DNA of 64,000 nt from Dorea_A sp016295505 (lineage in GTDB: Bacteria; Bacillota; Clostridia; Lachnospirales; Lachnospiraceae): contig NZ_JBDOHS010000011.1 in assembly GCF_039832105.1 (NCBI RefSeq), positions 1-64,000 of the forward strand. The letters are read 5' to 3'. Below the pieces are notes generated by a model that was given only the letters and a program-made list of their open reading frames with translations, was not told the origin of the DNA and ran no database searches. Below, piece by piece: positions 25,438 through 33,766 of this stretch. Both the position numbers and the translations under genes were made by a program. The first letter of the stretch is position 1. Every line of letters begins with the position of its first letter.

Positions 25438-25872
25438 ATGAAAGTATCAACAAAAGGTCGGTATGCCCTGCGAATTATGATTGATCTTGCAGAACACGAG
25501 AATGGAGAATATATTCGTCTGAAAGATATTTCTGCAAGGCAGGGGATTACGTTAAAATATATGGAGCAGATCATGCCTCTTCTTACGAAAGCGGGCTATG
25601 TCCGAAGTTATCGGGGAAATAACGGGGGATATATGCTGGCGAAGGCTGCCGGTGAATATACGGCAGGTGATATTATCCGTACGACAGAGGGAAGTCTTGC
25701 TCCGATCGCATGTCTGGATGATCAGCCAAACCGGTGCGACAGAAAGGAACAGTGTGCAACTCTCACATTCTGGGAGGGACTGTGGGATGTGATAAACGAA
25801 TATGTTGACAGTGTGACCCTGGAAGATCTGATAAAGCAGCATCGGGCGATGCCTGGGTATGAAGAAACGTAA
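25438..25872 (+). CDS. Rrf2 family transcriptional regulator
   Basis: A 144-residue Rrf2/IscR/CymR-type winged-helix repressor. MKVSTKGRYALRIMIDLAEH is the family's start, and KAGYVRSYRGNNGGYML is the wing. Cys residues at IACLDDQPNRCDRKEQC (three Cys) resemble the IscR cluster-ligand region, so Fe-S or cysteine sensing is possible. It lies divergent from carB and about 0.6 kb before cysK, so sulfur control is a reasonable guess. Confidence 0.88.
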   Translation: MKVSTKGRYALRIMIDLAEHENGEYIRLKDISARQGITLKYMEQIMPLLTKAGYVRSYRGNNGGYMLAKAAGEYTAGDIIRTTEGSLAPIACLDDQPNRCDRKEQCATLTFWEGLWDVINEYVDSVTLEDLIKQHRAMPGYEET

Positions 25873-25908
25873 TTTGTAACAGGGAATAGCATAGATGGCA
25901 ACAAGAAA

Positions 25909-25943
25909 AACAGAAGTATCTGGAATAGGTACTTCTGTTTTTT
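25909..25943 (+). terminator. Terminator after the first Rrf2 gene
   Basis: AACAGAAGTA (25909-25918) pairs with TACTTCTGTT (25930-25939), then TTTTT. Confidence 0.85.
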
Positions 25944-25951
25944 ATGTAACA

Positions 25952-26047
25952 GGATGCAATCTTTTAAATAAGCAGCTGGCGACAGCGTTTCATCCGGAAC
26001 TGGATGATGATATCCGTGTTCATCAGTATTTTCTGGATATGATCTGA
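25952..26047 (+). pseudogene. pdxT: 3' remnant of a pdxT (glutaminase of PLP synthase) gene
   Basis: A frame ending at TGA 26045-26047 reads LATAFHPELDDDIRVHQYF followed by LDMI. This matches the C-terminus of PdxT, which carries the catalytic His-x-Glu (HPE) of its glutaminase triad. There is no start codon, no upstream glutaminase sequence and no neighbouring pdxS, and the fragment begins just after a terminator. It is a deletion scar, not a gene. Confidence 0.75.
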
Positions 26048-26081
26048 TGTCAGATAATTCCAGAGAAAGGAAATTTTACAG

Positions 26082-26402
26082 ATGCTTCTATTAATCAGCC
26101 TGATGCTTACCATTGCGGTGCCGGTCACGGGAATAATCATACACAAACTTGCGGCACTTATATTTTTGATTCTGTGTGTTGTTCATACGCTTGTGGAAAG
26201 AAAATATATGAACAGAAACAAATATCTGCTTTTGATGCTGGTTCTGGTTGATTTTGGCAGTGGAATTCTTGGAATGATCCTGAAAGAAATGCGATGGGTT
26301 CTGGATTTTCACAGAGTGATATCTATCGTAAGTGTGGGAGTACTGTCGATACATCTGTTTATGTATCATAAGAGAATGGGAGTCGTTTGTCGTAAACAGT
26401 AA
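26082..26402 (+). CDS. Small integral membrane protein (DUF4405-like)
   Basis: A 106-residue protein with about three or four hydrophobic helices. His residues within or beside helices (IIHKLAAL, VVHTLVERK, LDFHRVISI, SIHLFMYHK) resemble the haem-ligating pattern of DUF4405/cytochrome b-like proteins. Whether haem is bound is not visible. AAAGGAAA lies about 10 bases before ATG 26082. It sits between the pdxT scar and the cysK promoter. Confidence 0.65.
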   Translation: MLLLISLMLTIAVPVTGIIIHKLAALIFLILCVVHTLVERKYMNRNKYLLLMLVLVDFGSGILGMILKEMRWVLDFHRVISIVSVGVLSIHLFMYHKRMGVVCRKQ

Positions 26403-26423
26403 CCAAAAATACACAAAACATAG

Positions 26424-26452
26424 TTGACAAATAGGATATGAAGTGATATATT
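26424..26452 (+). promoter_or_regulatory. cysK promoter
   Basis: TTGACA (26424-26429), 17-base spacer, TATATT (26447-26452). It lies 52 bases before the cysK start. Confidence 0.8.
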
Positions 26453-26503
26453 AACATCAACAAGAATAACATACCGAAGATATAGGAAAGGTAGGAGAAT
26501 AAA

Positions 26504-27436
26504 ATGTCAAAGATTTATAAAGGAGCCTTAGAATTAATCGGAAACACACCGCTTGTTGAAGTTGTGAATATTGAAAAAGAGCTTGGACTTGAAGCGCGTG
26601 TGCTGGTAAAGCTTGAATACTTCAATCCGGCAGGAAGTGTCAAGGACAGAATTGCAAAAGCAATGATTGAAGATGCGGAAGCAAAGGGAATCCTAAAGGA
26701 AGGATCCGTTATCATAGAACCTACATCCGGCAATACAGGAATTGGTCTTGCATCTATTGCAGCAGCAAAAGGATACAGAATTATCCTTACCATGCCGGAA
26801 ACCATGAGTGTTGAGAGAAGAAATATATTGAAGGCTTATGGTGCAGAGATTGTTCTTACGGAAGGAGCAAAAGGAATGAAGGGAGCCATTGCAAAGGCCG
26901 AGGAGCTTGCAAAGGAAATCCCGGACAGCTTCATCCCGGGACAATTTGTGAATCCGGCAAACCCGGAAGCACACAGAAGCACAACCGGCCCTGAGATCTG
27001 GAATGATACAGACGGAGAAGTGGATATATTTATTGCAGGAGTCGGAACAGGCGGAACACTGACGGGTATCGGTGAGTATCTGAGGTCCAGGAAACCAGAG
27101 GTAAAGATTGTTGCACTTGAACCATCCGCATCTCCGGTACTTTCTGAAGGAAAGGCAGGACCGCATAAGATTCAGGGAATCGGAGCCGGATTCGTGCCGG
27201 ATGTACTGAATACAGAAGTATACGACGAGATCTACAAAGCAGAAGCAGAAGAAGCATTTCAGACAGCAAAGCTTCTGGCAAAGAAGGAGGGCGTGCTGGT
27301 AGGTATTTCCTCAGGAGCAGCGCTTGCCGGAGCAATTGCACTTGCAAAACGTCCGGAGAATAAAGGAAAGACCATTGTGGCCTTACTTCCGGATTCCGGG
27401 GACAGATATTATTCAACCCCATTATTTACAGAATAA
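26504..27436 (+). CDS. cysK: Cysteine synthase A (O-acetylserine sulfhydrylase)
   Basis: A 310-residue PLP enzyme making cysteine from O-acetylserine and sulfide. Seen: IGNTPLVEV, the PLP lysine in PAGSVKDRIAKAM, PTSGNTGIGLASIAA, GVGTGGTLTGIGEYL (phosphate cup) and IQGIGAGFVPDVL. Length and motifs are canonical. It is followed 27 bases later by an Rrf2 regulator, probably its CymR-like sensor, as CysK binds CymR in Bacillus. Confidence 0.96.
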   Translation: MSKIYKGALELIGNTPLVEVVNIEKELGLEARVLVKLEYFNPAGSVKDRIAKAMIEDAEAKGILKEGSVIIEPTSGNTGIGLASIAAAKGYRIILTMPETMSVERRNILKAYGAEIVLTEGAKGMKGAIAKAEELAKEIPDSFIPGQFVNPANPEAHRSTTGPEIWNDTDGEVDIFIAGVGTGGTLTGIGEYLRSRKPEVKIVALEPSASPVLSEGKAGPHKIQGIGAGFVPDVLNTEVYDEIYKAEAEEAFQTAKLLAKKEGVLVGISSGAALAGAIALAKRPENKGKTIVALLPDSGDRYYSTPLFTE

Positions 27437-27463
27437 TCAGGAACAGGAGCGTGGAGATATTAT

Positions 27464-27910
27464 ATGAAACTTTCAAAAAAGAGCAGATATGGTCTGCGGG
27501 CACTCATTGATCTGTCTGTGAATTCCAAACATGAGCAGGTGGCGCTTAACAGCATTGCAGAGCGTAATCAGATATCTCCGCAATATCTGGAACAGGTATT
27601 TGCAAGCCTCAGAAAGGCTGGAATCGTAAAAAGTATCAAAGGATCACAGGGCGGCTATTTTCTGAGTCGTCCTGCCAATGAGATTACGGTGTCCTCTATT
27701 ATTGAGGCACTGGAAGGAAATTATTGTCTCGAAGATGAATCTCTGCCGGAAGAAGGAGGCTGCAGAGGCAATATCCAGGCAATCCAGAAACTTGTGATTG
27801 ATACAGTGAATCAGAAGACTGGGGAAGTACTCAGTTCTATCACACTGCATGATCTGGAAAAGGAAGCACAGGAGTATACAGATTACGGTCAGGATATGTA
27901 TTATATCTGA
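27464..27910 (+). CDS. Rrf2 family regulator, CymR-like
   Basis: A 148-residue winged-helix regulator, MKLSKKSRYGLRALIDLSV at the start, NQISPQYLEQVFASLRKAG as recognition helix and GSQGGYFLSRP as wing. It has few cysteines (YCLEDE, GGCRGN), unlike IscR, which fits CymR. Direct linkage to cysK supports control of cysteine metabolism. This is the second Rrf2 gene within 2.1 kb. Confidence 0.88.
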   Translation: MKLSKKSRYGLRALIDLSVNSKHEQVALNSIAERNQISPQYLEQVFASLRKAGIVKSIKGSQGGYFLSRPANEITVSSIIEALEGNYCLEDESLPEEGGCRGNIQAIQKLVIDTVNQKTGEVLSSITLHDLEKEAQEYTDYGQDMYYI

Positions 27911-27993
27911 TTTTTGCATTACTTTCGATTCTCAGATGGATTCAAATCCTGTAGAATAGAAACAGACTGGCGTGGAAACGTAATATGAAAGAT

Positions 27994-28043
27994 AAATGTG
28001 GCAGACAGATCTGGATATTTCAGATGTATCTGCCACATTTTTT
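27994..28043 (+). terminator. Strong terminator after cysK-rrf2
   Basis: AAATGTGGCAGA (27994-28005) pairs perfectly with TCTGCCACATTT (28029-28040), then TTT. Confidence 0.9.
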
Positions 28044-28151
28044 GTATGTTGTCAGTTTTTGTTGGATATATTTTATGCTCTCTGTTAATATAGAAGTATG
28101 TATATCAGGATCATCTGATCTGCATGCATTGAGTAGTTGGAGGATATAGTG

Positions 28152-28712
28152 ATGACATTAGAAGAGATTCGAAGACAGATAGATACGGTGGATTCACAGA
28201 TAAAGCCGTTGTTTTTACAGCGAATGGAATGTGCCGGACAAGTGGCGGAGGAAAAAGCAAGGACCGGCGGAGAGGTATTCGTTCTGGAACGGGAATTGGA
28301 GATCGTTCAGAAGAGGACAGAAGATGTAGACGAAGACATCCGGGAAGAGTATGCGGCTTTTTTAAGACATCTGATGAGTGTCTGCAGGAGGTATGAATAC
28401 GGATATCTGAAATGTATGCAAAATGAAGTGGTGGATGGAGCACTCGCAGGAGCAGGATTGTGTAGAGAAACAGAGCACGAGAAAGTGAGAATTACCTGTT
28501 CCTGTAAGGCCAGTTGCAGTAACCTGCATCTGTATCTGAATATGGCAGCCTTGAATCAGATAACGATAGAGAAGATGAGTGTAACGACAGAAGCAGATGA
28601 GCAGGTGATCGATATGACGCTCATGGGGAATATGAATGATGGAAATATGCGGCAGTTTCTCTGTCAGATCGGAAAAGAATCGGATCGTTTTACCATTCTG
28701 GCACTGGAATAG
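28152..28712 (+). CDS. Chorismate mutase-like protein with ACT-like C-terminal part
   Basis: A 186-residue protein. Residues 1-82 look like an AroQ chorismate mutase: LEEIRRQIDTVDSQIKPLFLQRMECAGQVAEEKA has the helix-1 Arg, and VLERELEIVQKR the next helix. Residues 110-186 (VRITCSCKASCSNLHLYLN, then IEKMSVTTE and DRFTILAL) look like an ACT-type regulatory fold. The prephenate dehydratase domain that usually lies between is missing. GGAGG before ATG 28152 sets the start. Activity and effector are inferred. Confidence 0.7.
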   Translation: MTLEEIRRQIDTVDSQIKPLFLQRMECAGQVAEEKARTGGEVFVLERELEIVQKRTEDVDEDIREEYAAFLRHLMSVCRRYEYGYLKCMQNEVVDGALAGAGLCRETEHEKVRITCSCKASCSNLHLYLNMAALNQITIEKMSVTTEADEQVIDMTLMGNMNDGNMRQFLCQIGKESDRFTILALE

Positions 28713-28726
28713 AGGAAGAGGAGAGA

Positions 28727-29368
28727 ATGTACATGGATAAAAAGGAATTGGCACAGGAGGTTATTGAACGTTTGAAAAAGGAATATCCGGATGCAGGATG
28801 TACTCTGGATTATGACGATGCATGGAAGCTTCTGGTAAGTGTGCGTCTGGCGGCACAGTGTACGGATGCCAGGGTCAATGTGGTCGTGGAGGATCTGTAT
28901 GCAAAATATCCGGACGTAAATGCGCTCGCCGAGGCCTCGCCGGAAGAGATTGAGCAGATTGTAAGACCCTGTGGTCTTGGAAAGAGCAAGGCACGGGATA
29001 TCAGTGCCTGCATGAAGATGATTAGAGATGAGTATGACGGCAGAGTACCGGATGACTTTGATGCACTTTTGAAACTTCCGGGAGTCGGAAGAAAAAGCGC
29101 TAATCTGATTATGGGAGATGTCTTTGGAAAGCCGGCAATCGTAACGGATACACACTGTATACGCCTGACCAATCGGATTGGCCTGGTGGACGGGATCAAG
29201 GAACCGAAAAAAGTAGAGATGGCATTGTGGAAGATCATTCCACCGGAAGAAGGAAGTGACTTCTGCCACCGGCTGGTATATCATGGAAGAGATGTCTGTA
29301 CGGCACGTACGAAGCCATACTGTGAAAAATGTTGTCTGGCGGATATATGTGCAAAAAATGGAATCTAG
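28727..29368 (+). CDS. nth: Endonuclease III
   Basis: A 213-residue base-excision glycosylase/AP lyase that removes oxidised pyrimidines. Seen: helix-hairpin-helix LLKLPGVGRKSANLIM with the catalytic Lys, and IVTDTHCIRL with the catalytic Asp. The C-terminal 4Fe-4S ligands read CTARTKPYCEKCCLADIC, where the first spacing is seven residues instead of the usual six. An in-frame ATG at 28733 is an equally good start. It follows the chorismate mutase-like gene by 14 bases. Confidence 0.94.
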   Translation: MYMDKKELAQEVIERLKKEYPDAGCTLDYDDAWKLLVSVRLAAQCTDARVNVVVEDLYAKYPDVNALAEASPEEIEQIVRPCGLGKSKARDISACMKMIRDEYDGRVPDDFDALLKLPGVGRKSANLIMGDVFGKPAIVTDTHCIRLTNRIGLVDGIKEPKKVEMALWKIIPPEEGSDFCHRLVYHGRDVCTARTKPYCEKCCLADICAKNGI

Positions 29369-29417
29369 AAGACGAAGCAATGAGAACAACGATCAACAGA
29401 AACAGGAGGACGAGAAG

Positions 29418-29705
29418 ATGGCAGATGTAGTGGAGATGTTGGATGAACTGCAGAACAAGGCGAGGAAAGATGAGAAACTGAGAAAAAAGCTTCTTGCGAC
29501 GAGAGCAGAAGAGGATCCTGTTTCTGCATTTTGCAGAACCTGTCGGGAGATGGGGTATGAATTGTATGAGATGGAGTTGATTGTGGCAGGGGAAGAATTC
29601 CATGCTGCGATGAAAAGGAGTACCAATGGAGGCGGAGAGAATTCGCCGATGCTCAAAGATGAAGATGATTTTTATGAATTGTTTTTTGCGAATCTGGAAG
29701 AGTGA
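29418..29705 (+). CDS. Nif11-like small protein
   Basis: A 95-residue protein, MADVVEMLDELQNKARKDEK at the start, then LRKKLLATRAEEDPVSAFC and CREMGYELYEMELIVAGEEF. This follows the Nif11 leader pattern of short helix, 'D-P..F...C.E.GY.L...EL'. The tail is RSTNGGGENSPML followed by an acidic end; it has no GG cleavage site at the usual place and no Cys/Ser/Thr-rich core. No RiPP modifying enzyme is nearby. AGGAGG precedes ATG 29418; the longer frame overlapping nth is unlikely. Confidence 0.7.
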   Translation: MADVVEMLDELQNKARKDEKLRKKLLATRAEEDPVSAFCRTCREMGYELYEMELIVAGEEFHAAMKRSTNGGGENSPMLKDEDDFYELFFANLEE

Positions 29706-29713
29706 GCGGAACA

Positions 29714-29742
29714 GGGACAGCTGTAACGGCTAGTGCTGTCCC
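29714..29742. terminator. Hairpin between convergent small genes
   Basis: GGGACAGC (29714-29721) and GCTGTCCC (29735-29742) form a perfect stem overlapping the end of the minus-strand gene; a weak T-rich stretch follows on the plus strand. Confidence 0.6.
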
Positions 29743-29969
29743 ATTGATTTTAATGAGTTCAGGAATTCCATGTCATCGGCCTGAAGTTTTACGTTGGTGC
29801 AGTAGTTCCTGCCTTCCGGTGTAGTGACATTGATTTCGATCACAGTACCCTCCATAAGTGCATTCTGGGATACTGCGTTTAGAAACAGCGGAAACTTTGG
29901 ATGGTTCGCACGAAAACGATCCATGCCGCTTTTTATTTTCTGTATCATGGCAATCTGATTAAAATCCAT
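29730..29969 (-). CDS. Conserved-type small protein, function unknown
   Basis: A 79-residue protein: helical N-terminus (MDFNQIAMIQKIKSGMDRF), then beta-rich EGTVIEINVTTPEGRNYCTN, then a short helix. AGGAGGT sits well before its start, so it is likely translated. It is convergent with the Nif11-like gene. No family is recognised. Confidence 0.7.
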   Translation of the reverse strand: MDFNQIAMIQKIKSGMDRFRANHPKFPLFLNAVSQNALMEGTVIEINVTTPEGRNYCTNVKLQADDMEFLNSLKSMGQH

Positions 29970-30182
29970 AGAAAAACCTCCTGTCTGTGTACTTTGTTTT
30001 TTCAGATATAAAGGGAATTATAATAGATATGCGGCAGGAAGTCAAAGGAGAATCCATAAATGAACCGGGAATATGTATAAGAACCCAAATCACGGAAAAG
30101 TTAGACAAATTTAACAGAATGTTCCTTTTTATTTAAGAGAAAGAGCGTATAATATCTTTCAGACATATGAGGAGGTTACGAT

Positions 30183-32621
30183 ATGAAACGAAAAGGCAGA
30201 TATAACGTAACAGATGAGACGTTTGATTATGAGATAGAGCGGAATCCGACAACAAGATATCAGCCGGATTATAAAGAGGGACTTACCAGTCGTCAGGTGG
30301 CGGAACATAAAAAGGACGGATGGACGAATGTAACCGTTGATCCGCCGGCACAGACGACAAAGGAGATTATCCATCAGAATGTATTTACTTATTTCAACCT
30401 GATATTTGCAGTTCTGGCAGTATTACTTTGTATGGTAGGATCTTTTCGTAATCTTACCTTTTTACCGGTAATCATTTTTAATACATTGATTGGTATTGTC
30501 CAGGAAGTGAGAGCAAAGAATGTTCTGGAAAAACTGAACATGCTGAATGCACCACATGCCAATGTCGTACGTAACGGCAAGGTGTCAAGAGTGGATTCGG
30601 AAGAGCTGGTGCTGGATGATATCGTAATATTTAAGGCGGGAAATCAGGTCTGTGCAGATGCAGAGGTTGTAGAGGGAAATGTACGGGTGAATGAATCCCT
30701 GCTTACCGGTGAATCCGATGAGATCACGAAAATGCCGGGGGATCATCTGATGTCCGGAAGCTTTATCGTAGCGGGAGAGTGTCATGCAAGACTGGATGCG
30801 GTCGGCGTGGATTCTTATATCTCGAAGCTTACACTGGAAGCGAAAGCAATGCAGAAAGGAGAGCAGTCAGAGATGATCCGTTCTCTGGACAAGCTGGTTA
30901 AGCTGGTTGGAATTGCCTTGATTCCGATAGGGATCATCCTGTTCGTACAGAGCTTCTTCTTTAACGGAGAAGAATTCCGCAGCAGTATTACATCCATGGT
31001 CGCAGCGGTGATCGGTATGATCCCGGAGGGCTTATATCTGCTGGCAAGTGTGGCACTTGCGGTAAGTTCGATGAAGCTTGCAAGGCAAAAGGTTCTGCTT
31101 CATGATATGAAAAGTATAGAGACGCTTGCGCGTGTTAATGTTCTGTGCGTGGATAAGACCGGAACGATTACGGAGAATTCCATGAGCGTACAGGAACTGG
31201 TTCCGACTTCAGAATACAAAAAAGATACCATGCCGGAACTGTCGAAGATGCTGGGAGATTTTGCTGCGGCTATGAGCAGCGACAACAGTACGATGGAGGC
31301 AATGAAGGAGTATTTTAAAGAGGGAACCGGAAAAAAAGCAGTTTCTGTGACTGCATTTACCTCTGCAACAAAGTACAGTGGTGTTACTTATGAAGAGGAG
31401 GCTCATGTACTGGGGGCTCCGGAATTCGTCCTCAGAGATGATTATGATACATATCAGGAGGAGATTCAGGAGTATGCGAAAAAGGGATATCGAGTGCTGG
31501 TGTTCGGAACATATGAAGGAACGCTGGACGGAAGACCGCTGACGGAAAAAGTAACACCTTTGGGGTATGTACTTCTTGCCAATCCGATCCGTGAAGAAGC
31601 TCCGGAGACATTTGCCTATTTTGCGGAACAGGGTGTGGAAGTGAAGGTTATCTCCGGAGACAATCCGCTGACTGTATCTGAAGTCGCAAGGAAAGCCGGA
31701 ATTATCAATGCGGATCGTTATGTGGATGCGGCAACACTTGAGACGGATGAAGAGATCGCGGATGCGGTTGCTGAGTATACGGTATTCGGACGCGTGACTC
31801 CAAATCAGAAGCGCCAGTTTGTACAGGCCCTGAAAGAGCAGGGAAAAACGGTTGCCATGACAGGGGACGGTGTCAATGATGTGCTTGCGTTGAAAGATGC
31901 GGACTGCAGTGTAGCAATGGCATCCGGAAGTGATGCTGCGGTACAGGCTTCCCAGGTTGTTCTGCTGGAATCCAATTTTGCATGCATGCCTTCTGTTGTA
32001 CTGGAAGGACGAAGAGTGGTCAATAATATCCAGCGTTCGGCCAGTCTGTTTCTTGTAAAAAACATATTCTCATTCCTGTTATCATTGTTCTCTGTGATAT
32101 TTATGATTACCTATCCTCTGGAACCTTCACAGATATCACTGATCGGTATGTTTACGATCGGAGTTCCGGGATTCTTCCTGGCATTCCAGCCGAATAAAGA
32201 GAGGATTAAGGGGCATTTCCTGACGAATGTGCTGTTAAAGGCACTGCCGGCAGGTCTTACAGATGTGGTGATCGTTGGTGCACTTGTGGTGTTTGGCAAG
32301 ACATTTGGAGTAAATTCAACGGATATATCAACAGCAGCAACGATACTTCTGCTGATCGTAGGATTTATGATCCTGTATAAGATCTGTCAGCCTGCCAATA
32401 TATATCGTGGCGTCATCTGGGTTGGATGTATGATCGGCTGTGTCCTTTGCTGCATCTTCCTTCCGGAATTATTTGCAATTACGGGTATGTCAAAAAAATG
32501 TATTATGCTGTTTGTGGTATTTTCGATTGCCACAGAGCCGATCCTTCGATATCTGACGCTATTGATCGGTGGACTTCGGAAAGGGTATCGGAAGCTGCGT
32601 CACAGAGAGGATGACGAATAG
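30183..32621 (+). CDS. Cation-translocating P-type ATPase
   Basis: An 812-residue ion pump of the P2-like/HAD-IC group. Seen: actuator loop LLTGESDE (173-180), membrane motif PEGL (281-284), phosphorylation site DKTGTIT (324-330), and hinge TGDGVNDVLALKDADCSVAM, with about ten membrane helices. The PEGL motif and short length place it with Exp7/CaxP-like pumps of Firmicutes, some of which export calcium; the ion cannot be set from sequence. A TATAAT -10 lies near 30150, and GAGGAGG precedes the start. Confidence 0.9.
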   Translation: MKRKGRYNVTDETFDYEIERNPTTRYQPDYKEGLTSRQVAEHKKDGWTNVTVDPPAQTTKEIIHQNVFTYFNLIFAVLAVLLCMVGSFRNLTFLPVIIFNTLIGIVQEVRAKNVLEKLNMLNAPHANVVRNGKVSRVDSEELVLDDIVIFKAGNQVCADAEVVEGNVRVNESLLTGESDEITKMPGDHLMSGSFIVAGECHARLDAVGVDSYISKLTLEAKAMQKGEQSEMIRSLDKLVKLVGIALIPIGIILFVQSFFFNGEEFRSSITSMVAAVIGMIPEGLYLLASVALAVSSMKLARQKVLLHDMKSIETLARVNVLCVDKTGTITENSMSVQELVPTSEYKKDTMPELSKMLGDFAAAMSSDNSTMEAMKEYFKEGTGKKAVSVTAFTSATKYSGVTYEEEAHVLGAPEFVLRDDYDTYQEEIQEYAKKGYRVLVFGTYEGTLDGRPLTEKVTPLGYVLLANPIREEAPETFAYFAEQGVEVKVISGDNPLTVSEVARKAGIINADRYVDAATLETDEEIADAVAEYTVFGRVTPNQKRQFVQALKEQGKTVAMTGDGVNDVLALKDADCSVAMASGSDAAVQASQVVLLESNFACMPSVVLEGRRVVNNIQRSASLFLVKNIFSFLLSLFSVIFMITYPLEPSQISLIGMFTIGVPGFFLAFQPNKERIKGHFLTNVLLKALPAGLTDVVIVGALVVFGKTFGVNSTDISTAATILLLIVGFMILYKICQPANIYRGVIWVGCMIGCVLCCIFLPELFAITGMSKKCIMLFVVFSIATEPILRYLTLLIGGLRKGYRKLRHREDDE

Positions 32622-32639
32622 AGAAATGGAGGGAGATAT

Positions 32640-33137
32640 ATGGAACTGAAGGTTGTATTGGGAGACATTACGAAGAGTGATTGTGATGCGATCGTGAATG
32701 CCGCAAATACATCCCTGCTTGGAGGAGGCGGTGTCGATGGGGCGATCCACAGAGCAGCAGGACCGGAGCTTTTGGAAGAATGCCGTACCCTTCACGGCTG
32801 TCCGACCGGAGAGGCCAGAATCACGAAAGGCTATCGCCTGCCTGCGAAGTATGTGATCCATACGCCGGGACCAATCTGGCAGGGCGGCAGATACGGAGAA
32901 GAAGAACTGCTTGCGTCCTGTTACAGAAGCTGTCTGGAACTGGCTACAGGACATGGAATAAAAAGGATAGCATTCCCATCCATCAGTACCGGAATCTATG
33001 GATTCCCTTTAGAAAAAGCAGCGCCGATCGCAGTCCATACCATCCGCACGTTCTGTAAAGATCATCCTCAGATAGAGGAAGTCCGGATGGTGTGTTTTGA
33101 TCAGCGCACAAAGACATATTATGAAAAGGCTTTATAA
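32640..33137 (+). CDS. Macrodomain protein (O-acetyl-ADP-ribose deacetylase type)
   Basis: A 165-residue macrodomain resembling YmdB. It shows VNAANTSLLGGGGVDGAIHRAAG, the ADP-ribose-binding and catalytic loop, GYRLPAKYVIHTPGP and FPSISTGIYGFPLEKAA. These enzymes hydrolyse O-acetyl-ADP-ribose or mono-ADP-ribose marks. It follows the P-type ATPase gene by 18 bases and overlaps the convergent phosphodiesterase gene by 6 bases. Confidence 0.93.
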   Translation: MELKVVLGDITKSDCDAIVNAANTSLLGGGGVDGAIHRAAGPELLEECRTLHGCPTGEARITKGYRLPAKYVIHTPGPIWQGGRYGEEELLASCYRSCLELATGHGIKRIAFPSISTGIYGFPLEKAAPIAVHTIRTFCKDHPQIEEVRMVCFDQRTKTYYEKAL

Positions 33138-33674
33138 GGTACATGGCATATCCAGAACATTGCCGTCAAGGTCTTTCCAGAGAAATACTCCGTCATAGAT
33201 CATGTATCCGTGTGCGGAGTTTTCTTTTGGGATAGATACGGAACCTGGATTCATATAGATATAAGCTCCCATATTCCGGTTGGCAGGGATATGCGTATGC
33301 CCGTTCAGAAGAATATCGCCCTGCTTCAGCATCGGAGGATTCTTCGGGTTGTGATGGTGACCGTGTGTGGCGAATATGGTATGGCCGTCGAGTTCCAAAA
33401 GACAGTAATCTGCAAGGATCGGGAACTCCAGAACCATCTGATCCACTTCTGTGTCACAGTTGCCGCGGACACAGAGGAGCTCCTGCTTCATGGCATTCAG
33501 CATGGCGATCACTTCTTTGGGCTGGTAATCCTTTGGAAGATCATTTCTGGGACCGTGATAGAGGATATCGCCAAGCAGAAGGAGACGGTCTGCCTTTTCC
33601 CTTCTGTAAGCTTCTGTCATCTTCCGGCAATAGTAAGAAGAACCGTGAATATCGGATGCTATCATTAATTTCAT
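33132..33674 (-). CDS. yfcE: YfcE-type metallophosphoesterase
   Basis: A 180-residue calcineurin-fold phosphodiesterase. Metal-binding motifs: IASDIHGS, LLGDILYHGP, VRGNCDTEVD, FATHGHHH and NGHTHIP. E. coli YfcE cleaves phosphodiesters with Mn2+. The start at 33674 (MKLMIASDIHG) is preferred to 33701, since family members begin here and GAGG lies upstream. Physiological substrate unknown. Confidence 0.9.
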   Translation of the reverse strand: MKLMIASDIHGSSYYCRKMTEAYRREKADRLLLLGDILYHGPRNDLPKDYQPKEVIAMLNAMKQELLCVRGNCDTEVDQMVLEFPILADYCLLELDGHTIFATHGHHHNPKNPPMLKQGDILLNGHTHIPANRNMGAYIYMNPGSVSIPKENSAHGYMIYDGVFLWKDLDGNVLDMPCTL

Positions 33675-33766
33675 AGTACAAATACCTCGCTTTATCATCA
33701 TAAAAGGATTGTAGCACAGTTTGAAGACAGGGTCAAAAGATGTTATACTGATGCCGGAGGTGGAAT

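Noticed and set aside
29256..29417. Long N-terminal extension of the Nif11-like gene
   Set aside because: It overlaps the nth coding region in another frame and lacks a ribosome site; ATG 29418 has AGGAGG.
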